The notes under the pieces: generated by a model | The model's input: the letters and a program-made list of their open reading frames with translations, nothing else | Databases searched by the model: none | What the model was told of the DNA's origin: nothing | Shown: positions 50,801-59,332 of the stretch, piece after piece | How the letters are laid out: every line of letters begins with the position of its first letter | Numbering within the stretch: the first letter of the stretch is position 1 | Translations under genes and position numbers: made by a program | DNA from: a bacterium | GTDB lineage: Bacteria > Spirochaetota > Leptospiria > Leptospirales > Leptonemataceae | Length of the DNA stretch: 64,000 bases | NCBI GenBank assembly: GCA_024742665.1 | Contig: JANSYA010000001.1 | Span: 1,567,001-1,631,000, forward strand | Direction: 5' to 3'

Positions 50801-51745
50801 ATGAGTCGATTGCCACAGTTCCGGGGCGGCCGCCGCAAGGGTCGGGTCCTGATTGTCGAAGGCGGGGGCATGCGCGGCGCCTTTACGGGCGGCGCTCTGG
50901 CCGCGATGGCCCACGAATATCCGGCGCGGAATTTCGATTTAGTGGTCGGAGTCTCCTCCGGCTCCTGCGCCGCGGTATACTACGTGACGGAACCACCCGG
51001 GGACAGTCTGGCGATCCATCGCTTTCTGCAGGTGTGGCGCTTCGAGCTGAACGGGTCGAAGCTCATGTCCTATTTGAATCTGCTGCGGGGCCGTCAGTTT
51101 CTCGATCAAAACTATCTGATCGATGAGCTCTTCGGCAAAAAATATCCGGTCAAGCGGGAGCGCCTGAACCAGAAGGGGATTACGCCCCTGTATGTCGTCG
51201 CGAGCAATATGAAAACGCTCGAACCGGAATATATCAAAGCCACGAGCGAAAATCTGTTCACGCTCCTCAAGGCCGCGACTTCGCTGCCGATCGCCACGCG
51301 CGGACGTCGCACTCTGGGGCGCGATGAGTATACCGACGGCGGCGTGATGGATCCGCTGCCGGTGCAGGCGGTGATCGACGCGGGCTACGAAGACATCACG
51401 GTGATCTTAACGACGCCGCGCTATCATGTACATCGCCCGATCGGAAAGCTGCTCAGTCGGATCGCGTACCCGCGGCATAAAGGCGTCGCCCATAAACTCA
51501 ATCGTCACATGCATGTGCAACATGCGAAATCGTACGATCTGGTGAACAATCCGCCGAAGGGCGTTCGCATGCGCGTCATCGATCCGCAGCATACCCTGCC
51601 GGCGCAGATGCTCGATACGAATATTCTGCTCTTGAATCACACGGTCGATATGGGTATGCAGGCGGCCTACGAAGCGCTGTCGAATACGCGGCAGCCCCGC
51701 GGTTGGTGGCAATTTCTGAAGCGTATCTGGCTGCGGCCCGCCTGA
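50801..51745 (+). CDS. Patatin-like phospholipase
   Basis: A 314-residue protein. LIVEGGGMRGAFTGGAL is the oxyanion G-x-G-x-x-G region, VGVSSGSCAAV holds the nucleophilic serine (GxSxG), and EYTDGGVMDPLPV the catalytic aspartate (DGG). It is therefore expected to cleave acyl esters of phospholipids. No signal peptide is seen, so it is probably cytoplasmic, as in many RssA-type proteins. ATG 50801. It is convergent with the TMEM43-like gene, separated by a strong terminator. Confidence 0.92.
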   Translation: MSRLPQFRGGRRKGRVLIVEGGGMRGAFTGGALAAMAHEYPARNFDLVVGVSSGSCAAVYYVTEPPGDSLAIHRFLQVWRFELNGSKLMSYLNLLRGRQFLDQNYLIDELFGKKYPVKRERLNQKGITPLYVVASNMKTLEPEYIKATSENLFTLLKAATSLPIATRGRRTLGRDEYTDGGVMDPLPVQAVIDAGYEDITVILTTPRYHVHRPIGKLLSRIAYPRHKGVAHKLNRHMHVQHAKSYDLVNNPPKGVRMRVIDPQHTLPAQMLDTNILLLNHTVDMGMQAAYEALSNTRQPRGWWQFLKRIWLRPA

Positions 51746-51853
51746 ACTTGTAAATAAAGAGCACCGCGCTCGTCGCCCGATCGCGACCTTATCGTCTCGC
51801 GCTTACGCACTAACGCGTCGAATCAAACGCGCCCATCCATCATCCAGGGGCGC

Positions 51854-51895
51854 AAAAAAATCGCGGGTCGTATTTGAATACAGCCCGCGATTTTT
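51854..51895. terminator. Strong bidirectional intrinsic terminator
   Basis: An A-run and ATCGCGGG (51854-51867) pair with CCCGCGAT and a T-run (51883-51895); GTATT and AATAC pair at the tip. It serves the convergent patatin and TMEM43-like genes. Confidence 0.9.
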
Positions 51896-51971
51896 ACGTT
51901 CGCCGACCCGGCGCCTGAAATCAGCGACCGGCGACCGGCGAACGAATTCGAAATATCTCGCTTTCGGAAGG

Positions 51972-53024
51972 TCAGGTCGCTTCGGCCTGCTTCCTCCGGG
52001 AGATTGCGATATAGGCTACGATTCCCATCACGATCAAGAAGAGCACCAGTACGACGTACCAGTATCGCAGGAAGAAGTAGGTGATCGCCATAACGATCGC
52101 CGCGATGATAAAAAAGATCACGCGAATCAGTCCGGCGCCGAAGCCGCCGATCAGCGGAATATATTCGATCAAACTCAGCAGAGGTCCGACGATCATCGAC
52201 AGACCGCCGCCGAGCATCGCCACGCTGATCGCGAACAGGATCATCGTCATGGTCGCGTCGGAGCTGCGAATGCTTTCAAGCGTTTTGGCGAATCCGCCGG
52301 CGCCGAGGGCCAGATACTTGTTGTCGTTCTTGGAAGTGTACGGCTGAAAGCGCGCTCCCTGGGCCGTGCCGATCACGGTGTACTCGGCCTGCGGATCGTA
52401 ACCCGTGCCCGAGTAGCTGATGCGTTCGCAGCCGACCGTCGCGGAATTCGCACAGGCGCTGGTCAGATAATAATAGCCGCCGGCCTGAGTGAGTCCGGTA
52501 ACCGTGATGTCCGCCGAAGGCATGCCGTAAAAATCCGCTTTGGAATCGACGGAGAAGCTTTTGCCGCCTGCGTTCAGACGAATCGCCGCGCGGCTGTTCG
52601 TTTCGCGCGTGCGTTTGCCGGGATTGTATTTTCCGCGGCAGCCCTTTTCCGAGCCGATGTTCTTACTCGGGTTGGCAGTCCATTCGGTAGTACAATTGTA
52701 GATTGTCTTCTCGCCGTCTTTTTCGCTGGTTTGTTTCCAGGCGTAAATTTGAACGCTGCGATTCAGTGTTAGGTACGGTCCCGGTCGGACGTACGGGGCG
52801 TCGCCGATGGGATTGGCCTGGATTTTTCCGGTAGCGTACGACGCTTTACCGGCCACGGCCTGTTCGACGGGCACCGCGTCTTGCAGGGCTTCCGACGCTC
52901 GTTCGCGACAGGAGGAAATTGCAAGCACACCGAAGGATGCGGGGATTAACAGCAGACCAATCAAAACTCCGCCGAGGGAGTTCATGATCCTGCCGAAAAA
53001 AGATGTTGTTTCGACTTCAGCCAT
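51972..53024 (-). CDS. TMEM43 (DUF1625) family membrane protein
   Basis: A 350-residue protein. An N-terminal helix (SLGGVLIGLLLIPASFGVLAI), a large domain with many Cys/Tyr (about 45-245) and three or four C-terminal helices match the TMEM43/LUMA layout. SFFGRIMNSLGGVLIGLLL and ALGAGGFAKTLESI are the most family-like parts. Human TMEM43 is an inner nuclear membrane protein; bacterial roles are unknown. ATG 53024 is divergent to the third cyclase. Confidence 0.75.
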   Translation of the reverse strand: MAEVETTSFFGRIMNSLGGVLIGLLLIPASFGVLAISSCRERASEALQDAVPVEQAVAGKASYATGKIQANPIGDAPYVRPGPYLTLNRSVQIYAWKQTSEKDGEKTIYNCTTEWTANPSKNIGSEKGCRGKYNPGKRTRETNSRAAIRLNAGGKSFSVDSKADFYGMPSADITVTGLTQAGGYYYLTSACANSATVGCERISYSGTGYDPQAEYTVIGTAQGARFQPYTSKNDNKYLALGAGGFAKTLESIRSSDATMTMILFAISVAMLGGGLSMIVGPLLSLIEYIPLIGGFGAGLIRVIFFIIAAIVMAITYFFLRYWYVVLVLFLIVMGIVAYIAISRRKQAEAT

Positions 53025-53228
53025 AGAAATTGAGATTCCTCTATATTACTGGATTGGAAATCGCGAAGCGATTTCGCTTTGAGATTGGGGGCCCTTTTTG
53101 GGCCAGGCAAGAAGAAATCAGAAAAAAACGCGTTTGCCTGCGGGCTGGATCGGTCCCGGCGCCAGGCCAGGTCAGTTGCAAATAGAAATTTAACTTGTGA
53201 TCTGAACCGGTGGCAGGGGCGATGCAGA

Positions 53229-54503
53229 ATGTCCCCGGGGCCTCGAATTCTACTTCTGGACAGCGATTACGAATTCTTCGAAGGAATCGAACGCCTGCTG
53301 CGGGCCTGGTTCGGCTTCGACCTTGATTTGATTTATCTGCGGGACCCGGCCGAACTCGAAATGGCCCGGTCCGCCCGTCCGCCCGGGAGCGGCGGCATTC
53401 TGGACGGCCTGGATCTGGTCATAGCCGAGACTGCCTTCCCCGGCGAAGAGCGCGGTCCCCGCGAGATGTTTCACTATTACGATGAGGTGTTCAAAGAACG
53501 CGAAGTGCCGGTTATGATTCTCGGCGAAGGCCTGGACCGCCGCCTCGGTCTTGACGCCTTGCGGGCCGGCCTGCTGGACACACTCGAAAAAAAAGACCTG
53601 CACCTGCCGACCCTGGAAGCGCGGGTGCACCGGGCCCTCAATCTCAGCCGCCGCATCCGCGAACACAGAGAAATGAGCGCTGAATTGCATTCAATGCGGG
53701 CGGAGCGGAGCGCCGCCGATCAGGAAATGGCGGAGCTGAACGCGACAGTCGAACGCATGCGCGGTGAGCTGGAGCAGGAATACGAGACGAAGCTGACGCT
53801 CGAAAAAGATAAGAATCGTATGCAGTCGGTGTTCGGGATGTACGTCGATCCGAAAATCGTCGAAGGCATATTAAACGACGAAATCACGGTCGATCAGAAA
53901 GGCCGTCGCGAAAGCGTGACGGTCATGTTCGCCGACCTGCGGGGCTATACTTCGATGACCGAAGATATGGACCCCGAAAAGGTGATCTCTTTCTTGAACG
54001 AATTTTTTACGTCCATGACCGAGGTGATCATGGGCTACGAAGGCATGGTCGACAAGTACATCGGCGACGGCATCATGTGTCTGTTCGGCACGCCCATCGA
54101 AGATCCGGAACATCGCGATAAGGCGCTGCTCACGGCGATGGAAATGTTTTCGATCTTCGAGCTCTGGCAAACGAACTGGGAGTCGAATTACGGCATCCGT
54201 CCCGCCATGGGCATCGGCCTGGCTTCCGGCGACGTGGTCGTGGGGAACGTCGGGTCGTTTCAGAAAATTTCTTATACGGCCGTCGGCGACACCGTGAATC
54301 TGGCCGCCCGCCTGGAGTCGATGGCGAAGCCGGGAGAAGTTTTGATTTCCAGCGACCTCTTTGAAAATCTGACGGAGGCTTCGCGGGATAAATACATCTT
54401 CGAACCCCTGGATCCAATCGACATTCGCGGTAAGCGCGGCAAACATCAGGTCTACCGTTTAGTTCGCGAATTCGCCGCGGATGATATTCTCCAGTTCGGA
54501 TGA
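53229..54503 (+). CDS. Soluble class III cyclase with degenerate receiver domain
   Basis: A 424-residue protein. Residues 5-135 have a receiver-like fold, but the phosphoacceptor position holds Glu (DLVIAETAFPG). A coiled coil follows (about 150-205, with MSAELHSMRAERSAADQEMAEL). The cyclase domain is intact: VTVMFADLRGYTSMTED, KYIGDGIMCLFG, GIGLASGDVVVGNVG and YTAVGDTVNLAARLESM. It should make cAMP in the cytosol. Start ATG 53229; the longer frame to 53079 is not needed. The last codons are repeated exactly 48 bp later. Confidence 0.88.
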   Translation: MSPGPRILLLDSDYEFFEGIERLLRAWFGFDLDLIYLRDPAELEMARSARPPGSGGILDGLDLVIAETAFPGEERGPREMFHYYDEVFKEREVPVMILGEGLDRRLGLDALRAGLLDTLEKKDLHLPTLEARVHRALNLSRRIREHREMSAELHSMRAERSAADQEMAELNATVERMRGELEQEYETKLTLEKDKNRMQSVFGMYVDPKIVEGILNDEITVDQKGRRESVTVMFADLRGYTSMTEDMDPEKVISFLNEFFTSMTEVIMGYEGMVDKYIGDGIMCLFGTPIEDPEHRDKALLTAMEMFSIFELWQTNWESNYGIRPAMGIGLASGDVVVGNVGSFQKISYTAVGDTVNLAARLESMAKPGEVLISSDLFENLTEASRDKYIFEPLDPIDIRGKRGKHQVYRLVREFAADDILQFG

Positions 54504-54563
54504 ATTCGTTGGTACGAATTCGCCGCGGATGATATTCTACAGTTCGGTTGAATTCGTTATTAC
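54468..54563. repeat. 48-bp direct repeat of the cyclase gene's 3' end
   Basis: Two copies of 48 bp (54468-54515 and 54516-54563) differ at only a few sites. Each carries the codons for EFAADDILQFG and a TGA. The first is the real end of the cyclase gene, and the second lies just before the convergent DUF1554 gene. Confidence 0.92.
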
Positions 54564-54567
54564 GAAT

Positions 54568-55269
54568 CTAATTCCAGCAGACGCAGACCAGGAAGGCCTG
54601 GTTCATACTGCCGTCGCAGGGCTGATTGTTCGCGAAGGCGATGTGCGTTCCGGCGGTTGTAATGACGGCTGCCTGGGCTCCGGTGACGGGCATTGTGGAG
54701 TTCGTATTGTCCGCGCAGTTGTGGGTCCCATCGTAGCCGCCGCCCGCGAGGCTTGAGGTCCAGTAGTACGGGACGGGCGCCCCGGTTGAGACCCCCGCAG
54801 TTTGCAAACTGTTGTCGGGACCGGTCAGAAAAGTTCCCCAGTCCGCGGCGACCAGGTTTTCTGTCGCGGAGCGTACGGGCACGCCGCTCGGTAGACCTTC
54901 GTTTGCCGGCGCGTTGACCAGGTCGTCGCCGCCGGAGTAACTGAGAACGGCCATGTGTTTCGTACATGAGAGAGCGGCGAAATTCGTGGTCTGCATGGTC
55001 GAGCAGATCGCGTTCGTGGCTGCCCGATTGCCCTGGCCTCCGCCGACCGGCACGCTATCGGTATACATATAGACAACGGTCGCGCCACCGCTACCGGTGC
55101 CCGAGTCCGTGGTGCTTGATTGATTCTGGATCAGTGCTGGTAATAGAGAGCCGGGCCATTCGGTCATATCAGTCGCCGAGGGTCTGAAATCCAGGCAGCC
55201 CGCCAGGCCGGCAAAGGCGAGGGCTGGCAAAAACATGACTGATACTTTCGAAAACAACGAGGACTCCAT
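54568..55269 (-). CDS. DUF1554-domain lipoprotein
   Basis: A 233-residue protein. The signal ends LAFAGLAGCLDF (lipobox LAGC). A Ser/Thr/Gly-rich linker leads to a DUF1554 domain of about 150 residues, with YMYTDSVPVGGGQGNRAATNAICST near its start and ends NQAFLVCVCWN. DUF1554 is frequent in Leptospira surface lipoproteins and resembles C-type-lectin-like folds with paired cysteines. It is likely on the cell surface. ATG 55269. Confidence 0.88.
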   Translation of the reverse strand: MESSLFSKVSVMFLPALAFAGLAGCLDFRPSATDMTEWPGSLLPALIQNQSSTTDSGTGSGGATVVYMYTDSVPVGGGQGNRAATNAICSTMQTTNFAALSCTKHMAVLSYSGGDDLVNAPANEGLPSGVPVRSATENLVAADWGTFLTGPDNSLQTAGVSTGAPVPYYWTSSLAGGGYDGTHNCADNTNSTMPVTGAQAAVITTAGTHIAFANNQPCDGSMNQAFLVCVCWN

Positions 55270-55400
55270 ATAGAATTAGACGAGTTTGCGGCGTCAAATG
55301 TTTCCGGCGGCTCGCCCGCTGTGCTCTATTATCGGCTGTTAACGCTTATATTCGAGGGTTTTTTAGGCTCTGGTCGACGCATGGATGAAACGCGCGGGCA

Positions 55401-56801
55401 TCAGGGAATGGTCAGCTGGAAACCCAGACGATCCTGGAGTTTTGCGACCCGCTCGCGAACCTGACGCCAGCAGTTGGCTTTGTTGCGGTCCGACAAAAAG
55501 CTCGCGTTTAAATTGTTTCGAATGAGTACCAGAATTTCGTTTAGATCGAATCCGCAGTGATTATAGAGATTCAAATACTCGTCCGAAAGTTCAATGCCAA
55601 AGATCGTCGGATCGTCCGTATTGACCGTTACGTTTAAGCCGCGCTCGAAAAAATTGCGAATCGGATGTTCGCGTAGTTCGTGCACGTAGGCCCGGGTGAA
55701 TACGTTGCTGGAAGGACAGACTTCAAGCGGCAGCTGCGTTTCGGCCAAATGATCCAGCAGGCGTTCGTCCAGAACGGCGCTCGTGCCGTGCCCGATTCTT
55801 TCGACCTGGAGCGTGCGAATGGCCTCCCACACTTGAGACGGACCGACCGCTTCGCCCGCGTGGGCTACGGCGTGCAATCCGGCTTCGCGCGCGCGTTCGA
55901 ATACGGCTTCATAGTCCCGGGCGGGATTATTTTCTTCCGCGCCGCCCAGGCCCACGCCGATCACGCAGTCGCGCGGATGAGCGAGTACTAAATCGAGATT
56001 GCGACCCGCGTTTTCGGGGCCGTAGCTGCGGGAAAGGTCTACCAGAAATTTGATATGAATATTGTCTTCGCTTTTGATGCGTCGGGCGCCGGCGTCAAGC
56101 ACGTCCAGCATCTCCGCGTACTCCAGGCCGTTTTGCATGAACTTCGTCGGCGCCCAGAAGATCTCCGCGTAATAAATTCGATTGCGTTTCAGATAGTCCC
56201 GCGCGTCTCGCAGAATCAAATCGAAGTCCTGGGCTTTTAACAGACAGGGCTGGATGACGTTGATATATAGATCGATGAACTGTTCGAGCGTTCGGACCTG
56301 GAAGCGGCGCAGTAGATCGCCCTGACTTTCTACGCCGTCGATATTCACCTGGTTTTCGCGCATCAGGCGATAGATGCTTTCGCACGACACGAGGGCTTCT
56401 AAGTGCAGATGAATTTCAGTTTTCGGAATCTTCGACAGGAATTCGTACAGCCGTTCCTGCTCGGCGGGATCCTGAGCGCTGGCGGCCGCCGTACTATCGA
56501 CGGCGTGCGCCTGCTCTCCGGCTTCCAGCACCTGGACGCCGCGCCAGAAAGCCACGCGGTTTTCGAGATGCACGAAAGCCGCCGCGGGATTCGCATAAAA
56601 CCAGGCGGCGTGGGATAAGCTGTGGCCGTCGACGCGCAAATCGAAATAGCTCGCCTCGCCTTTCATCGGGCAGCGGGAACGATGCGGTCCGGGCCTGAGC
56701 AAATCGCGGTCGATGGAAGTCAGCGGAAAATAGTAGCTGCCTTCGACGATCAGGCAATCGTCGCTTCTGGCGATTTCGGCGCCGTTCCATACGGCGATCA
56801 T
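55401..56801 (-). CDS. DUF427-adenosine deaminase fusion
   Basis: A 466-residue protein. The first 95 residues read as a DUF427 domain (MIAVWNGAEIARSDDCLIVEG, then YFPL.. CPMKGEASYFDL.. AWFYANP.. RVAFWRGVQV). From about residue 125 it is an adenosine deaminase: KTEIHLHLEA (zinc H-x-H), GLHAVAHAGEAVG, VERIGHGTSAV and NVTVNTDDPTIFG (zinc Asp). It converts adenosine to inosine. The DUF427 part is not usual on this enzyme. Start is ATG 56801; GTG 56819 is an alternative. It is the last gene of a group with STAS, acyltransferase and NupC. Confidence 0.88.
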   Translation of the reverse strand: MIAVWNGAEIARSDDCLIVEGSYYFPLTSIDRDLLRPGPHRSRCPMKGEASYFDLRVDGHSLSHAAWFYANPAAAFVHLENRVAFWRGVQVLEAGEQAHAVDSTAAASAQDPAEQERLYEFLSKIPKTEIHLHLEALVSCESIYRLMRENQVNIDGVESQGDLLRRFQVRTLEQFIDLYINVIQPCLLKAQDFDLILRDARDYLKRNRIYYAEIFWAPTKFMQNGLEYAEMLDVLDAGARRIKSEDNIHIKFLVDLSRSYGPENAGRNLDLVLAHPRDCVIGVGLGGAEENNPARDYEAVFERAREAGLHAVAHAGEAVGPSQVWEAIRTLQVERIGHGTSAVLDERLLDHLAETQLPLEVCPSSNVFTRAYVHELREHPIRNFFERGLNVTVNTDDPTIFGIELSDEYLNLYNHCGFDLNEILVLIRNNLNASFLSDRNKANCWRQVRERVAKLQDRLGFQLTIP

Positions 56802-56834
56802 TGTGATTGCGTCTGGCACGGCAGCTGGCTCTTT

Positions 56835-57179
56835 TTATTCGAAGGCGGCGATCGCGTCTGCTTCGGTTTCGTACATCTGGTAGAGATGATTGAAGCCCAT
56901 CACCTCGATCAGACGGCGGATGCTGGCGTTCGGTCGGGCCAGCTTGATGTCGCCGTGATTTTCGCGAACCTTCTGGATCGCGCCCATCAGCACGCCCAGC
57001 CCGGCGCTGGACATAAAATCGAGCTCTTTAAAGTCGGTTACGATCTTGAACATACCGTCGGCGATGCAGGCGTGGATTTCCCGCTCCAGCTCCGGGGCTG
57101 TCGCGCCGTCCAGATGGCCGGTGACTTTCAGGACGACGATCGCGCCGTGTCCTGTTGCTGTGATTGCGATTCGTTTCAT
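56835..57179 (-). CDS. STAS-domain anti-sigma factor antagonist
   Basis: A 114-residue SpoIIAA-like protein. VVLKVTGHLDGATAPELEREI and FKELDFMSSAGLGVLMGA contain the STAS fold and the phosphorylatable serine (SSAGL). It would bind and free an RsbW-like kinase in a partner switch. The HATPase/cNMP protein at 39397-40674 is a possible partner. ATG 57179 is preceded by a short gap from the acyltransferase gene on the same strand. Confidence 0.93.
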   Translation of the reverse strand: MKRIAITATGHGAIVVLKVTGHLDGATAPELEREIHACIADGMFKIVTDFKELDFMSSAGLGVLMGAIQKVRENHGDIKLARPNASIRRLIEVMGFNHLYQMYETEADAIAAFE

Positions 57180-57220
57180 TGATTAATGGAGGATTGCTAT
57201 GAGTGCGGGTCGCCCGGAGT

Positions 57221-57937
57221 TCAAACGCGGCCCAGCACGAGATCATTGGCGCGGAAGCACAGCTCGTCCAATCGTTTTTCCATTTCCAGGGACTGCCGGG
57301 CCAGAGTTTTTTCGTCCGTATCCGCTTCGGGAACGATCGGTTCGCCGACGACCAGGCCCACGCGTGAAAAGGGCAGGGGCAGCGCAAAATCATCCCAGTT
57401 GGGGCCGACCACGCGCCTGGAAAAGCCCATGCCGATCGGGACGACGACGCTGCCGGATTTCCGGGCCATATAAACTACGCCCGGTTTGGCTTCGTAAATT
57501 GGGCCGTGGGGGCCGTCCGGAGCGACCAGGGCGGGGGTTCCGTCTTTGATGATCTTGATAAAGTTAATGATCCCCTGAGATTGGCGGCCCAATGACGCGT
57601 CCAGAACTTCGTAGCCCATGCCGCGAATGGTCTTGATGCCGATCTCGCGAAAATAGTGAGTCCAGGAATTCTCGTACTGCTTCGTGCGGGGATGGTCCGA
57701 ATAGATGCAAACGCCGCGGGAATGCAGACCGAAGATCGCCGCGTCCACGAAAGTATGCCAGACGGCGATGATATAATTTTTACGACTCGCGTCGAGCATG
57801 CGCAGATGATCGTCGCCTTCGATGATATAATCGAGCGTCGATTGGTATATACTCAGCAGGACCGAGCTGAGTCCGCTGGCCAGAGATGTCGACGACTGGT
57901 ACAGACGTCGGCGAATTGGATGTTTCGGCAGTCCCAT
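57221..57937 (-). CDS. Lysophospholipid acyltransferase-like protein (DUF374)
   Basis: A 238-residue protein with IIAVWHTFVDAAIFGLHSRG, then IKTIRGMGYEVLDASLGRQSQG and VAPDGPHGPIYEAKPGVVYMAR, the DUF374 landmarks. DUF374 proteins are related to LpxL/PlsC acyltransferases and may acylate lipid A or another glycolipid. ATG 57937 is 18 bp after the NupC stop, so they are cotranscribed. Confidence 0.86.
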   Translation of the reverse strand: MGLPKHPIRRRLYQSSTSLASGLSSVLLSIYQSTLDYIIEGDDHLRMLDASRKNYIIAVWHTFVDAAIFGLHSRGVCIYSDHPRTKQYENSWTHYFREIGIKTIRGMGYEVLDASLGRQSQGIINFIKIIKDGTPALVAPDGPHGPIYEAKPGVVYMARKSGSVVVPIGMGFSRRVVGPNWDDFALPLPFSRVGLVVGEPIVPEADTDEKTLARQSLEMEKRLDELCFRANDLVLGRV

Positions 57938-57955
57938 AAATACGCGCTGTCTCTT

Positions 57956-59221
57956 CTAAATCGACATGATGATCCCGGCGATGGCGCCCGTCATCATCGT
58001 CGCCAGATTTCCGGAGACGATCGACTTAAAGCCCAGGCTGACGATTTCGCTGCGGCGCTCCGGGGCCATCGTACACAGGCCGCCGATCATAATTCCCAGG
58101 CTGCCGAGATTCGCGAACCCGCAGATCGCATAGACCAGAATCAGTCGGCTGTTTTCCGAGATCGCTTCGGCGGGCGTTTGCGCCAGCTGAATATAAGCCA
58201 GGAATTCATTCAGGACGATTTTGACGCCCATGAGCTGACCCGCGGCCGGCGCTTCGCTCCAGCTCACCCCCATCAGCCACACGAAGGGCGCCATGATATA
58301 ACCCAGAATCATTTGCAGAGTCACCGCTTCCGCTTCGGCGCCCATGAATAAGTGCGTAATACCGGCGAGTCCCTGGTTCACCAGATTCACGAGAGCCACG
58401 AGCACAATCAGCATCGCGACGATGCTGCCCCACAGTTTCAATCCTTCGAGAGTGCCGTACGTAATCGCGTCCATCGCGCCCTGGGCCGGGTGGGCTTCCG
58501 CGATTTCGCCGCCGGTCTCTGTGCCCGCTTCCTGCGGCACCATGATTTGCGCGATCACGAGGGCGGCCGGGGCGCTGATGATCGAAGCCACCAGCAAATG
58601 ACCCAGCGCTCCATCGCCGACGATCGGCTGAATCGTCAGGGCGTAGAGCACGAGCATCGTGCCGGCGATGGTCGCCATGCCCACGGTCATGATCGCGAAG
58701 ATTTCGCTGCGGGTCATCTTACTCAGATAAGGACGAATAAAGAGCGGCGCTTCGACCATGCCGACGAAGATATTCGCCGCCGTGCCGACTCCCAGCGCGC
58801 CGCCGATCCCGAGCAGCTTTTGCAAAACGAACGAAAGCCCGCGCACGATCGCCGGTAAGATCTTCCAGTAAAACAGCAGTGCCGACAGGGCGCTCATCAC
58901 CAGCACGATCGGCAGCGCCCGGAAAGCCAGAATAAAGCCCGCTCCCGGATAGGGTTCCTCGAAGGGCAGGTCGCCGCCGCCCAGATAACCGAAGAGAAAG
59001 CTTGTGCCGGCCCGGGTCGCCTCGTCGATGGCTGTAACGATGTGATTTAGATACAGCAGAGCGTGGCGCGCGTCGCTCCAGCGCAGGAGGATCAGCGCCA
59101 GTATGATCTGCAGTCCGAGGCCCACGGCGATCATCCGGACCGGAACGTTTTTTCGATTTTCGCTGAGAGCCCACGCGATGCCGCAGAATACGATGATGCC
59201 CAGAATTGCCTGTAATGCCAT
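57956..59221 (-). CDS. nupC: Concentrative nucleoside transporter (NupC/CNT family)
   Basis: A 421-residue, roughly 10-helix transporter that imports nucleosides with H+ or Na+. GTAANIFVGMVEAPLFIRPYL and LSKMTRSEIFAIMTVGMATIAG are the CNT signatures, and YAICGFANLGSLGIMIGGL is the second repeat. The nearby adenosine deaminase would work on the imported adenosine. ATG 59221. Confidence 0.94.
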   Translation of the reverse strand: MALQAILGIIVFCGIAWALSENRKNVPVRMIAVGLGLQIILALILLRWSDARHALLYLNHIVTAIDEATRAGTSFLFGYLGGGDLPFEEPYPGAGFILAFRALPIVLVMSALSALLFYWKILPAIVRGLSFVLQKLLGIGGALGVGTAANIFVGMVEAPLFIRPYLSKMTRSEIFAIMTVGMATIAGTMLVLYALTIQPIVGDGALGHLLVASIISAPAALVIAQIMVPQEAGTETGGEIAEAHPAQGAMDAITYGTLEGLKLWGSIVAMLIVLVALVNLVNQGLAGITHLFMGAEAEAVTLQMILGYIMAPFVWLMGVSWSEAPAAGQLMGVKIVLNEFLAYIQLAQTPAEAISENSRLILVYAICGFANLGSLGIMIGGLCTMAPERRSEIVSLGFKSIVSGNLATMMTGAIAGIIMSI

Positions 59222-59243
59222 GAATGCCTGTCCCGAAATACAG

Positions 59244-59265
59244 GAATCCGGCCGGAACCGGATTC
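59244..59265 (-). terminator. Hairpin between DAHP synthase and nupC
   Basis: GAATCCGG (59244-59251) pairs perfectly with CCGGATTC (59258-59265). On the minus strand it follows the end of the DAHP synthase gene, so it separates that gene from the nupC group. The T-run is weak. Confidence 0.5.
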
Positions 59266-59332
59266 TCAGGAATCACACGACCATCCGCCCCGCGATCAGC
59301 ACCAGTACATTTTGCCGGCCTGCGGCGCTTCG

